In this document: one piece after another, positions 47,203 to 57,964 of the stretch | How the letters are laid out: each line of letters begins with the position of its first letter | How positions within the stretch are numbered: the first letter of the stretch is position 1 | Assembly: GCA_029834535.1 (NCBI GenBank) | Contig: JAQMWT010000053.1 | Location: 1-64,000, forward strand | Source: Chrysophaeum taylorii | Lineage: Eukaryota > Sar > Pelagophyceae > Pelagomonadales > Pelagomonadaceae | DNA length: 64,000 nt | Reading direction: 5' to 3' | Notes under the pieces: generated by a model | Database searches by the model: none | Told to the model about the DNA's origin: nothing | The model's input: only the letters and a program-made list of their open reading frames with translations | Position numbers and translations under genes: made by a program

Positions 47203-47994
47203 GTGTTTATCTCACAAGAGTATAATCCCCGCAAGCCCTCTGTCATGTTACTTTGTTCCGGTTTGTCAACTCCGGCGTTCCTGTCTCAAGCCACTAATGA
47301 CTTAGGCTTAAATATCAATGTAAAAGTTGTTCTTGAGTCTGATGATACGCTTGTTCGTATGTTACGCCACCGTTTCCCTACTGTATTATTATTTGAATTT
47401 CTCCCCGCCTTTATTAACAATCTTCACCTAATTTCACCAGATGAAAGGCGCAAGTTCTATTGTGATATAATTGAGATTACTCCTCCCTGCACGAACAGGA
47501 ATCTACTAAAGCAGCATAAGACAGAAGACTTACACAGCCTGCTAGACGATTCTCTTTTCGACAGCATGCTGTCAGTCATCAAGTTACTCCAGCCCTTGGT
47601 ACTACTGGCTGAGATGACGCCTCCGCATAAGTACTGTCATCAAGACCACATCACAGTGGCCAACCTCATCCATACTACACTTGATTACTGTGTCGATGTT
47701 GTTGATAGGTTCCCGACCTACCTCTGTGGCGACTACCAATCTAGAGAAATATGGATATGCATCGCACGCAGGTATTCTACTGGACCAATTAAAGCATTGT
47801 CGTGGCCTATCCTCCATCCACGCCCCTTCCTAAAGATCGTGGATGATCTACAAGCTATTCCCAAGCGCCTTTGGCTACCTAAACACGTATCCAAAGACTG
47901 GATCCGGGTGTTCCCCGATCCTCCATATATCCCCGTTCCTACAAACGTTTGCACCTTACTCTCGCACAGGTTCTATTCAGCTTACTATGGCTGA
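47203..47994 (+). CDS. C5 cytosine methyltransferase-like domain, N-terminal part, right copy
   Basis: Best preserved catalytic part, about 263 codons. Residues 14-30 VMLLCSGLSTPAF (motif I), E45 in KVVLESDD (II), CDIIEITPPCTNRN at 87-100 with the candidate nucleophile C96 (IV; most enzymes have P-C-Q or P-C-N), LLAEMTPPH with E137 (VI; usually E-N-V), and GDYQSREIWICIARR at 177-190 (VIII). Then PRPFLKIVDDLQAIP, like the segment after motif VIII in bacterial enzymes. Together these fit a C5 DNA methyltransferase inside the polyprotein; activity is unknown. The ORF start is not the protein start. Confidence 0.75.
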   Translation: MFISQEYNPRKPSVMLLCSGLSTPAFLSQATNDLGLNINVKVVLESDDTLVRMLRHRFPTVLLFEFLPAFINNLHLISPDERRKFYCDIIEITPPCTNRNLLKQHKTEDLHSLLDDSLFDSMLSVIKLLQPLVLLAEMTPPHKYCHQDHITVANLIHTTLDYCVDVVDRFPTYLCGDYQSREIWICIARRYSTGPIKALSWPILHPRPFLKIVDDLQAIPKRLWLPKHVSKDWIRVFPDPPYIPVPTNVCTLLSHRFYSAYYG

Positions 47995-48129
47995 CCTTGA
48001 GTCCCTCAATATGTTACTGCTTCGCCTTCACTCACAACAGGCTCACGAGCAACGTACTCACTCTGTTCAATCCGAGTGTACTTATCATCAGCTGTGCTTT
48101 AAACGCTCCTCTATGGACCCGCTAACCCA

Positions 48130-48663
48130 ATGCAACCTACCCTATACACGTCAAGGTTTTTTACAATCCTCTATAACTTGTTTGCCAGCTTACACACTAA
48201 CTCACCCACTCCTGTGTCTTATTACATAACCGTTTTCGAAACTAACCAACCGTCACACAGGTTACTACTTACAGCCTCATCAACATCACACAACTCCCAC
48301 TTCTTAACTGGTGGCCACCATTCTGACGGCAACCTCACCATAGAGAACGCCACCACCAACTATCATGCTTCCATTGACGCTTTTGGAAGCACGTATACGC
48401 TCACTGCTTCCGACATCCCCCGCGACCGGGACAGGTCCATATATTTGGAGCCGTTTGCGGGTTACTTGTGGATAGTCCAAGCCCTCCCTCAAGTTGGCTC
48501 CGCTGCCACCTATGCTATGGCACCGCCATACAAAAGCTCTTTTCCAGATGCTCTCTTGCGATGCCTGGCTGCCTTACCTACAAAGCCACCGACAACTCTT
48601 TCGACTACAAGGATTCTCATTTTGCTCTGGAAGATCACCACTTATCTCATAGTCGCTATATAG
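48130..48663 (+). CDS. Methyltransferase target-recognition-like region, right copy
   Basis: Frame-shifted continuation: FTILYNLFASLHTNSPTPVS, HRLLLTASSTSHNSHFL, YLWIVQALPQVGSAATY. It corresponds to residues ~198-315 of the left ORF. After ~48,520 the frame is wrong and the next block takes over. Target-recognition role inferred only from its place between motifs VIII and IX. Confidence 0.55.
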   Translation: MQPTLYTSRFFTILYNLFASLHTNSPTPVSYYITVFETNQPSHRLLLTASSTSHNSHFLTGGHHSDGNLTIENATTNYHASIDAFGSTYTLTASDIPRDRDRSIYLEPFAGYLWIVQALPQVGSAATYAMAPPYKSSFPDALLRCLAALPTKPPTTLSTTRILILLWKITTYLIVAI

Positions 48664-50134
48664 GGTACCTTCGTGGAAGTGACCGCAAACTCGGCTCTAA
48701 AATCCACTCCATGCATGCTCCATTGCCCACCGTCCGAGGGTACGCCAATATTATTTTACTCGACCCCCGCAACGGGAAATTACGCTACCCCACTCGACCG
48801 GAGTTGATTCGTGCTAACAACCACACCAAACAACAGGAATCTTTCCTCTTGTCTCTACGCCAAGACCTTTGCTGTGACATGCTCAGCAATGCTCTGCCTG
48901 CCGGTACGTACAGCACTCTGTACAAGCACCTTTCGCTCATCGTCGCCGATATTAAATCCCTTATGTTGGACCCTACCTTCCAACACACTGCTGCCGTGAC
49001 GAAGAAATCCTATGTGTCCAATTTCATGACCGTTGACCAAGCTTCCACCATGTGCAGCACAGATACCTTGTCCTTGGCACAATCTTTTATGATGTATATT
49101 TCCTGCAACTGCTTGACCGAAATGTCGTTGAACTATATATCTTCGTCCTACGAAGATACTCTCGCTACTCGTGATGATGAGGATGCACCTCCAAGTGACC
49201 CTGCTGCGCACCAGGATGACGACGTACCGCCTCCCCCTGCCTTAGACACCGAACTCAAGTTCGATGTTCGGCGCAAACGGCATATTCCCGCTCATCCCAT
49301 TCCTCGTAAGTCCCTCGCACACGGATCTACCGAATATCTCAATGCCAAAGAACGTGCCAATCGCTTCCACCGGGTGCATCACTGCCCCGACAACGTCGCT
49401 GCCAAGGCCCCCAACGTACTTGCTCGCCCTGGATTCTCTGCTTCCGACATACCATATCGCGACTTATGCACCGACTGCATCGCACACAACAAGCGCGACC
49501 CGCACAAGCATTTCAATGCGACCAAGCCTTCTTTTGAGCAAACACACAAAGCCGGCGAAGTCTGGGCGTGCGACGGCGGCTATGTGACCATCCCATCCGA
49601 ATGGGGAGGCTTCACACATACCATCGTCTTCAAGGAACTCATCTCGAAATTTCTCTTGGTGTACTTTACACGCACCACCAACGCCACGGAGTTCACTCAA
49701 GCTCTGGATTTTGTGTATGACATCTGTCGTACACAACTCAACGTGCACATGCGCACCCTCTACTCCGATGCCTTCAAGCCCTACTTTAGCCAGCACACTA
49801 CCTCCCCGTACCGCGTCGATAAGGGCATTCAACTCATCGGCTTCCCGCCGCACATGCACCACTTTAACTTTGAAGTTGAGTCCGCCATCGGTTTCATCGC
49901 CTCCGCCTCCTCAACTCTCCTTCGTTCTCTCCTTAATGCTCACTATCGTGGCGCCAAGATCGTGGAACCAGCCATCATGTTTCCGTGGGCGGTGATACAC
50001 ACCGTTCAAAGCTACAACCTTCTCCCGAACGCCACGCTCGAGCGCATTCATCATGCTATCCTGAGTCCGCAACAGCTACTCTACAACCAACTCAACACTC
50101 CCCAACATGACATGCTCAAGATTTTGGCGCTGAA
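48468..50134 (+). CDS. Methyltransferase motifs IX-X and integrase, right copy
   Basis: The open frame extends to 50,849 but is real only from ~48,515 to ~50,134. Contains RGSDRKLGSKIHSM, LPTVRGYANIILLD, DMLSNALPAGTYSTLYKHL, TEMSLNYISSS (49,113-49,145), the HHC...CTDC finger, the integrase core WACDGGYVTIP, LYSDAFKPYF and FNFEVESAIG. A base lost near 50,130 (IL instead of IFG) moves the rest to the next frame. Confidence 0.75.
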
Positions 50135-51241
50135 TGTTACCTTTTATTGGAGCCCCACGAACACCACAAGTGGGAACCGTGCCGCCGCAAATACTTATAT
50201 CTCTGTTGCGCCAACACGCAAAACCCGCTCGTCTCCCCACGCGTCGACCATCTCGCTGACGTCGTCCTCAACCCTGAAAACGGACAAATTCGTGTTTCGT
50301 CCAAGCTGCAATTCCTCTACATGCTTCAGCATCCTACTCCGGATCCTGAACTTGCTCCTCCGCATCACGCTCCTCCCGCGCCTTTCTCGCTCACACCCCA
50401 CGCCGCTATCCAAGACCATGTCATTCAGAGGGGGACACGGACTCCTCATCCTCAGAGGGGGCACTCCCCACCTCCTTCAGCTCCTTCTTCGTCCCCTGCT
50501 CCTGCTTCTTCTCCCTCCTCTGACGCTCTCGCCGACGATTCTGGCTCTATGTCACCGCCGCCCTTGCTTCCTTCTTACAAAGACCATTTTGCACAAGATG
50601 ACCTCAGTCTTGTTCCAGGTTCCAAACAGCTCAACACCCGTAAGGCAACTTCTATGCAAAATATCCAAGCCCGGCTGCAAGCGTCTACTATTGGTGCTTA
50701 CAAAGCCGCTGGTGGCAAACTCGCCGATTTCCGCTGGGATCTTCGCCACCACTTTCTTACGTTCAAGTCCCCCGCCCTCTCCGCCCTTCATCTCAATGGT
50801 GGTATCCTCTGGTCTGCTATCTGCTCAGAGGGGGTACATGCGTTGTTAGCTCGTCTTCTTCTCCCGTTGCGCACTGACTTACTTGCCCGCTACCCGCACG
50901 TCGATGGTTACTTCGCCGACGCCGAGTGCGCATCCAGCATCCCAGCTGCAACCTTTTTAACTGCTGATGGTTCACCTACGTGCCCCATTCCTCAGCCCCT
51001 TTTATCTGCGTTCACTGAACACGCTGCTGCCTTTGGCACTTCTTCCTTACAATATGCACTTACGTACCTGGCGCCGACGAGCTTCATCGATCACAACTCC
51101 TCCGAGTTTGGCGCTAATTCTGCATCTCTGTCTGACTCGGAGGAATACCTTCTGGTCTCTACAGAGTATATCACCCAGGTCTTAAAGGCCGACCCTACTA
51201 TCCATCCTACTGGAATCTGCTTCTTCTACCCCTCCTACTGA
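50135..51241 (+). CDS. Integrase C-terminus and integrase-RT linker, right copy
   Basis: EPHEHHKWEPCRRKYLYLC completes the Copia-like integrase tail, followed by a Ser/Pro-rich stretch, RLQASTIGAYKAAGGKLADF and the linker YPHVDGYFADAECASS. It stops at FFYPSY. The third SLNY site lies just past this stop in another frame (51,301-51,312, TSLNYSSP). Confidence 0.65.
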   Translation, partial: CYLLLEPHEHHKWEPCRRKYLYLCCANTQNPLVSPRVDHLADVVLNPENGQIRVSSKLQFLYMLQHPTPDPELAPPHHAPPAPFSLTPHAAIQDHVIQRGTRTPHPQRGHSPPPSAPSSSPAPASSPSSDALADDSGSMSPPPLLPSYKDHFAQDDLSLVPGSKQLNTRKATSMQNIQARLQASTIGAYKAAGGKLADFRWDLRHHFLTFKSPALSALHLNGGILWSAICSEGVHALLARLLLPLRTDLLARYPHVDGYFADAECASSIPAATFLTADGSPTCPIPQPLLSAFTEHAAAFGTSSLQYALTYLAPTSFIDHNSSEFGANSASLSDSEEYLLVSTEYITQVLKADPTIHPTGICFFYPSY

Positions 51242-51354
51242 CGCTGTTTCCGCTTATCCCGAAGTCGCGCACACTGCCTCGACCGCAAGTCGGCGCAACG
51301 TCGTTAAACTATAGTTCACCAGCCACTGTTGGTCCTTGCTCGATTTTGATGTAT

Positions 51355-51542
51355 GATTAAGGGAAAACTCGCAAGTGTGGTCACTTTCCATAGAACTTAT
51401 TAGAAGTTTGGTCAATTAAGTTTGGTCACTCCGAAGTTGCATTAAGTTTGATCAATCAACCCTTCAAGTTTGATTAATTTCCTTGTAAGTTTGGTCAACA
51501 AGTTTGATCACTACTCCTCAAACTTCCACAGTATTGACCAAA
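51355..51542. repeat. AAGTTTGGTCA-like motif block, right arm
   Basis: About eight AAGTTTGGTCA or AAGTTTGATCA motifs. Inverse of 35,828-36,085 but with some units missing or extra. Confidence 0.55.
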
Positions 51543-52512
51543 CTTTGGCTTTTAAAATCAAACTTAAGAAGGCTTTTCAAGGGGGCGCGTGAGCGCTTTT
51601 GGTGCGAAAATGCTTTAAAAACGAGAGCTAGGTGCTGCAGCCACGCAGAATCTACCGTCGCGTTACACGCGCGGCATGGGCACCCCCCCATGACCGCCTT
51701 AGAAGGAGGTCCATCCTAAGACAGCGCGGCGATACGCAAGGAGAGCGGGTAGCGACGCGCGGCCTCGAGAGCAGATTCCCACGGCGTGGCGTATTTAAGC
51801 TGGGCCCATTCTCGTACCTTCCATCGTTCGTAGAAGCCACCCAAACCGCGACTCTCCACGGTGGTGTTGCCGTGGTCGTGAGTCATTCTTCAGCAACAAG
51901 CGGACATCGGACACCAGACTTACATGGTCTGCGTGAGACGGATCACCCCATTCTGCATCCCAAAATCCGAGAGGGAGCGTCTTTGATAATCGACTCGGGG
52001 TCGAGAACGCGAAACTCGACGACCTCGAGAAACTGCGCGAGCAACGCCCCTCGAGCACCCAAAGATTGTAGTCCCACACTTGTGCGGGACCGTACAGGAC
52101 CACGTTCAGGAATTCCTCACCGTCGCGTACCCGATCCGGAGTTAGCTGTCCAGCTTGATCATGGGACGGCAACGCGAGCACGTGCCGTTACGCCAGCATA
52201 AACAACTCGCACGACCGTAAGAGAACACCTCCTTATCCTCCTCCTCCTCGCGCATCTCGAAAACCCCGCCCTGCCGCAAGATCTCCCCGGGAGCTGCTGC
52301 TGCACCGTCGAGCACTGTACGAGAAAGTCGGCAAATACAAGCTGCGGCGCGAAGGGATGTCAAGACGTCGACAGCCTCGTTCCGGGAAGATCGCCGACAC
52401 CACACCTGTAATTCTAACCCAGTCTTCATTACGAGTCTAAAATATGACAAGTTTGATGTGACTGTTCGAAATTTGATCACACCAAATTGAATGCCTCCAA
52501 GTTTTGACCATA
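51543..52512 (-). repeat. Outer block of the right palindrome arm, with the empty site of the 13.74 kb transposon
   Basis: Inverse of 21,114-22,080. At 51,543-51,547 the sequence runs through uninterrupted (GACCAAACTTTGGCTTTTAA), showing the site before insertion of the transposon. No gene recognised. Confidence 0.65.
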
Positions 52513-52745
52513 CTCACGCATCAACATGCGAACACTCGCAGAACAACATATACAAACAAGGCCTGCGCAAGACAACGCTGATACCACGCTGTTTCGTCGC
52601 CCAAGATTGTTCGGATGCGCCTTATTAGTTCGATGTTTATGACAGACTACAGCGAACAATCCCGGTTCGTCATCTCGTGCCTTTAGCGGATGAACATTGT
52701 TGCAGATGTCTATCAAACGCATATGCCGAGAAGAGCCGCCTGACT

Positions 52746-53034
52746 GACTAACTAACTAACTAACTTCAGACCTCTCCCGAGCATGGGAGCCAGGCCGGAC
52801 CGGCAGGTGCCGGTACGGAATCACGGAGGAAAATCACGCAGTTGGGGCAGAGGCGAGGGACGAGGACGGACTTCTTGATGGTGGACCGCCACTGCGCGGT
52901 CTTGTGCGAGGTCGTGCAAAAGCGTCGCAGGCCGCGGACGTGTTGGTCCACGAACAATCGACCTGTCCGTCGCGCTCTGCCCAACCGAGCGAACCCCATC
53001 CCAGCGCGGACTTTCCGGGTGCTAACCGGCCAGC
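52746..53034 (-). repeat. 5'-truncated SINE-like element with 13 bp target duplication
   Basis: GAGCCGCCTGACT occurs at 52,733-52,745 and 53,035-53,047. The body starts with the (CTAA)n tail and CTTCAGACCTCTCCCG and shares its middle with the element at 22,778-23,175. The 5' head is missing. The combination of 5' truncation, short tandem-repeat tail and TSD is typical of target-primed reverse transcription. Confidence 0.82.
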
Positions 53035-53047
53035 GAGCCGCCTGACT

Positions 53048-53659
53048 TGCCCTCCATAAAGCCCTTGATGAGGACCGACACGGCCTCGCAGAAGTGCTTC
53101 GCGCGATAGCTGGATCTTTGTCGGCAAGAAGGTTCGGAGCAGGTGTGCCTTTTAGCACACGTGACGGTATTGTCTACTTGCACGTCACAACGACCAGCAC
53201 GCACATAAAAGCTGCATCTTGCATATAGCACTTGAACGACAGCGCTGTCGCGCTGTATACCATGTTGTACATGCCGTCAACTTGCCGCCCGTGTCGAACA
53301 TCATCTGCTGCAAGTCGGCCTCGAGAACACACATGCTGAACTTTGCATCTTGGTTAGATCGAGTAAAGTGGAGCCTCGCATTTGCGCGCTCTGAGCTGCG
53401 ACAGCGTACTCGGCGATCTCTCATAGTCGTTTACCTTCGTCTGGGCACGCGACTTCTTGTTTTCTTTCTCGGCGTCGTGGTCAACCGACGTCGGCGTGTT
53501 ACCACCACGCTCCCGCTCGACCTGAGCGACGAAACCCGCATCGATACCGTGTTCGTTTCGAAGTCGAAGGACGCTCCGGAGTCTCAGTGCGACGTGCAGA
53601 ACCGCTGAATGCTTGATCACGGCGGGCCTTGTTTTGTCAGCGAACAGTATGTTTGCTCT
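53048..53659. other. Stretch without recognisable gene
   Basis: Short minus-strand frames such as AKHFCEAVSVLIKGFMEGK look protein-like but are brief, and I cannot assign them. Possibly a decayed exon. Confidence 0.3.
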
Positions 53660-53770
53660 CTAAGAGTACAAGTTTAGTCAGCCAAGATACGGATTGACTA
53701 AACTTAAGTGACCAAACTTGTTGAGGGTTTACGGTGACCAAACATATGTGGTGGTTGGAAACTTGACTTT
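53660..53770. repeat. Further AAGTTTGGTCA-like motifs
   Basis: GACTAAACTTAAGTGACCAAACTT and nearby variants, mixed orientation. Related to the blocks at 35.8 and 51.4 kb. Confidence 0.45.
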
Positions 53771-54297
53771 TCCCTAATAATCTTCTTTCTTCTAACTACT
53801 AATCGACAGATGTTTGTCTGTTTGTTTGTTTGTCTGTCTGTTTGTCTTTAAATGTCGACTGCTAAGAGGGGGGGGTGTGTGTGGGGAGCATGAAGGATGT
53901 GGGTGGGTTTGTGGGGTATGAAGGATGTGCTTGACGGGCGGAGATAAGTACGCGGGACCTAGTCGGGGTCATCGCCGAGGCGTGGGGCAGGCGAAGAGAG
54001 GACGGGCCCCGCCCGTAGGTCGTACGCATGCTGCCGCCGGACGTATGTGCGACGAAGGGTGACGTCCTGCTGGGATCGGGCGGCCTGGGCGGGGTTCCCC
54101 GAGGCGGCGACATGGGTGAGGGCGGTGAGGGCGCAGCGAGCCCGGCCTAATGCGTTGGCGATCCCCCACTCACGGTAGATGCGGCGAGTTTGGGCCGCCT
54201 TTGCCTCTGTGAAGTTGTCTGTCTGTTTGTCCCTCGATTTAGGGTGAGGATCAGGTAGGCGCGAGAGTAAGGGTCAGGTAGACGCGAGAGCCAGACA

Positions 54298-54890
54298 GTG
54301 ATCCTCCAAGCCGTCTACGGCGACCTCGCAGACTATTTCCACGACCCGCGGCGGCTCTTTCAGCGTGCCATTCTCACGCCCCGTCGAAACGATGTTGTCG
54401 ATGCTGACAACGCGCGCATGACCGCGGCCTTTTTTTCCCGGAGACGAGGCGTCGGAGTTCTTTTCGGCCGACTAGGTTGGGTCGGAAGACGACGCCTCGC
54501 TCTCAAGAGTCGAGTTTTGAACTCCCTGACAACCAACGGCATGCTGACTTTGATCGCGAGCTTAAAGTCTTCGCAACCTCGACCCGTCGCACGGCCACTG
54601 CAACGGTACCAGATACGTGATCGATCGTGTCGTTGTCACCGAGGCTCCTCCAGCCTGTATTCCTTAAGGCCCGCCGACGCCAAACGATCACCAAGAGCCA
54701 GGGCCAGACGCCCCGCGAGGTCGGCGTCCTCTTGGCGAAGCCCGTCTTCTGCCACGTCCAGCTCTACGTGGCTCTCTGTCGATCGGCAACCCCGAGGATA
54801 TCCTCTTCTGAGTCGACGACTCCACCCTACTCCACACGTGCTGCGCAATACCGATAAGCCCCCTCCCAGCGTCTACACGCGCACTATAGG
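54298..54890 (+). pseudogene. Helitron helicase C-terminal relic, unit C
   Basis: Same content as unit A, preceded by a longer leader (53,800-54,297) with TTTGTCTG tract, GACTGCTAAGAGGGGGGG and two AGGTAGGCGCGAG-like repeats. It reads [50 protein letters not shown]. Confidence 0.75.
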
Positions 54891-55342
54891 TTAACTTACT
54901 GGGACCAGGTGAACTTACTGGGGTTAGAGATTGGGACTAGGTGAACTTAGTGACCAGGTGAACTTACTGAGACCAAGTGTGAACTTACTGGGGCTTTTAG
55001 AGTAAACTCAAAGGTTGGCGGCGTCTGCGGATCAACGCAGCTTAGATTGGCGGGGGTGAGAGCGACGAGCTCGAAGGAGAGTGGGGTGAGTGGGTGTGAG
55101 CACGAGTGGGCTTACGCCGAATTTACTGGGGTTAGAGATTGGGACTAGGTGAACTTACTGGGACCAGGTGAACTTACTGGGGTTAGAGATTGGGAGTAGG
55201 TGAACTTACTGGCCTGCACTTGTAACTACTAATCGACAGATGTTTGTCTGTTTGTTTGTCTGTCTGTCTGTTAGTCCCTCGATTTAGGGTAAGGATCAGG
55301 TAGGCGCGAGAGTAAGGATCAGGTAGGCGCGAGAGCCAGACA

Positions 55343-55933
55343 GTGATCCTCCAAGCCGTCTACGGCGACCTCGCAGACTATTTCCACGACCCGCGGCGGC
55401 TCTTTCAGCGCGCCATTCTCACGCCCCGTCGAAACGATGTTGTCGATGCTGACAACGCGCGCATGACCGCGGCCTTTTTTTCCGGAGACGAGGCGTCGGA
55501 GTTCTTTTCGGCTGACTAGGCTGGGTCGGAAGACGACGCCTCGCTCTTTACAGTAGAGTTTTCAACTCCCTGACAACCAACGGGATGCTGACTTTGATCG
55601 CGAGCTTAAAGTCTTCGCAACCTCGACCCGTCGCACGGCCACTGCAACGGTACCAGATACATGATCGATCGTGTCGTGTCACCGAGGCTCCTCCAACCTG
55701 TATCCCTTAAGGCCCGCCGACGCCAAACGATCAACAAGAGCCAGGGCCAGACGCCCCGCGAGGTCGGCGTCCTCTTGCCCAAGCCCGTCTTCTGTCACGT
55801 CCAGCTCTACGTGGCTCTCTGTCGATCAGCAACCCCGAGGATTTGCTCTTCTGGGTCGACGACTCCACCCTACCCCACACGTGCTGCGCAATACCGATAA
55901 GCCCCCTCACGGCGTCTACACGCGCACTGTAGG
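55343..55933 (+). pseudogene. Helitron helicase C-terminal relic, unit D
   Basis: Near copy of unit [12 protein letters not shown] lies in yet another frame between the two readable parts. Followed by AGGTGAACTTACTGGG spacer to 56,235. Confidence 0.75.
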
Positions 55934-56357
55934 TGAACTTACTGGGACCAGGTGAGCTTACTGGGGTTAGAGATTGGGACTAGGTGAGCTGAGTGACCAG
56001 GTGAACTAACTGGGACCAGGTGAACTAACTGGGACCAGGTGAACTTACTGGGGTGTTTAGAGTAAACTCAAGGGTTGGCGGCGCGTGCGGATCAAAGCAG
56101 CTTGGATTGGCGGGGGTGAGAGCGATGAGCTCAAAGGAGAGTGGGGTGAGTGGGTGTGAGCACGAGTGGGTTTACGCCGAACTTACTGGGGTTAGAGATT
56201 GGGACTAGGTGAACTTACTGGCCTGCACTTGTCTTCTTAACTACTAATCGACAGATGTTTGTCTGTCTGTTTGTCTGTCTGTCTGTTTGTCCCTCGATTT
56301 AGGGTAAGGATCAGGTAGGCGCGAGAGTAAGGATCAGGTAGGCGCGAGAGCCAGACA

Positions 56358-56950
56358 GTGATCCTCCAAGCCGTCTACGGCGACCTCGCAGACTATTTCC
56401 ACGACCCGCGGCGGCTCTTTCAGCGCGCCATTCTCACGCCCCGTCGAAACGATGTTGTCGATGCTGACAACGCGCGCATGACCGCGGCCTTTTTCTCCCG
56501 GAGACGAGGCGTCGGAGTTCTTTTCGGCTGACTAGGCTGGGTCGGAAGACGACGCCTCGCTCTTTACAGTAGAGTTTTCAACTCCCTGACAACCAACGGC
56601 ATGCTGACTTTGATCGCGAGCTTAATGTCTTCGCAATCTCGACCCGTCGCACGGCCACTGCAACGGTACCAGATACATGATCGATCGTGTCGTTGTCACC
56701 GAGGCTCCTCCAACCTGTATCGCTTAAGGCCCGCCGACGCCAAACGATCAACAAGAGCTAGGGGCAGAAGCCCCGCAAGGTCGGCGTCCTCTTGCCCAAG
56801 CCCGTCTTCTGCCACGTCCAGCTCTACATGGCCCTCTGTCGATCGGCATCCCCGAGGATATACTCATCTGGGTCGACGACTCCACCCTACCCCACACGTG
56901 CTGCGCAATACCGATAAGCCCCCTCACGGCGTCTACACGCGCACTGTAGG
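56358..56950 (+). pseudogene. Helitron helicase C-terminal relic, unit E
   Basis: Near copy of units C and D; the unit repeats at about 1.02-1.06 kb. Followed by spacer to 57,266 ending CTGGCCTGCACTTG. Confidence 0.75.
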
Positions 56951-57373
56951 TGAACTTACTGGGACCAGGTGAACTTACTGGGGTTGGGGATTGGGACTAG
57001 GTGAGCTGAGTGACCAGGTGAAACTGGGACCAGGTGAACATACTGGGGCTTTTAGAGTAAAGGGTTTTTAGAGTAAACTCAAAGGCTGGCGGCGCGTGCG
57101 GATCAAAGCAGCTTAGATTGGCGGAGGCGAGAGCGACGAGCTCAAAGGAGTTGGTGTGAGCTAGGTGAACTTACTGACCAGGTGAACTTATATGAAACTT
57201 ACTGGGACCAGGTGAACTTACTGGGGTTAGAGATTGGGAGTAGGTGAACTTACTGGCCTGCACTTGTAATAATACGAAAGAAGTGTTATTGCAGAAGTTT
57301 TATTCGGATGGGCGCTGGCAGCATAATTCTCTTTGAATTGCGCCCAAATGGCCATGGGCGGCTTATGAACTGA

Positions 57374-57964
57374 CTATAAATTAAGGAACGTGTAGAGGAA
57401 GCTTGCGTACGTTCCCACGTATCTAATCCAATCGGCTTTAGACAGACTTAGGAAAGTTATATTGGTTAGGGACGAATCATATACAACTGATTTGGGAAAT
57501 TGGATATTTAAATGGCTTAATGCTCTTTTGACTTCGGCGTTTAATTCTGGACGAGCGAGGTTGTACGAGCCCTGGTACAATAAACGTTCAAGACCATTGC
57601 GCTCGTCATCAGTCAAGTGATGTGGACTGTTGACGTGCCATGTCTTGAGATGCGCCGCGAGGGCTGTTTCATCAGGCAGATGAAGATTCTGAACTTGTTC
57701 AGCTTTCCACTGAACAAAAATGTCGTCGACTGCTTCATCGAGCATGACATTGTATTCCGGGGCATTCCTTGTGAATGCCTCGTCCGTGTCGAAGGTGAAC
57801 AACGCGTCCGCGTACGCAAAGGTCATGTGCCTGCGAAGCATTTCCAGGTGCAAACTGGCCTTTGTATAATTATTTTGGAAGCGTAGACCATCGGCTAGTT
57901 TATTAACTAGCTTCTGTTATAGCTTGAGAATATCCGTCGTAGAGACGGGCTTGGACTTTGACAT
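57374..57964 (-). pseudogene. Gag N-terminal fragment of a related retroelement
   Basis: Start ATG 57,964 (MSKSKPVSTTDILKL), parallel to Gag of the palindrome copies (GADILKLEAP). One in-frame TAA lies at 57,917-57,919. Then HLEMLRRHMTFAYADAL and WIRYVGTYASFLYTFLNL, where it breaks off at the point matching FLHTYFNLES. Diverged from the palindrome copies, so a separate family member. Confidence 0.65.

Larger units (their letters stand above)
43980..51354 (+). mobile_element. Retroelement with C5 methyltransferase-like domain, right copy
   Basis: Inverse of 36,086-43,425, and better preserved in Gag and protease. It stops after CCAGCCACTGTTGGTCCT near 51,330, before the RT stub that the left copy retains. 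A truncated SINE interrupts the protease at 46,527. Confidence 0.8.
21114..52512. other. 31.4 kb imperfect palindrome
   Basis: The outer ends are inverted copies: TATGGTCAAACTTGGAGGCA at 21,114 and the inverse of TATGGTCAAAACTTGGAGGC ending at 52,512. Going inward, both arms hold the same series: ~1 kb outer block, AAGTTTGGTCA-like block, then the retroelement from RT or integrase to Gag. The arms meet around an asymmetric ~550 bp core (43,426-43,979). The left arm also contains the 13.74 kb transposon. The arms differ by many substitutions and indels, so this is not a recent assembly fold-back. It may be an inverted duplication or one large element with very long inverted repeats. Confidence 0.75.
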
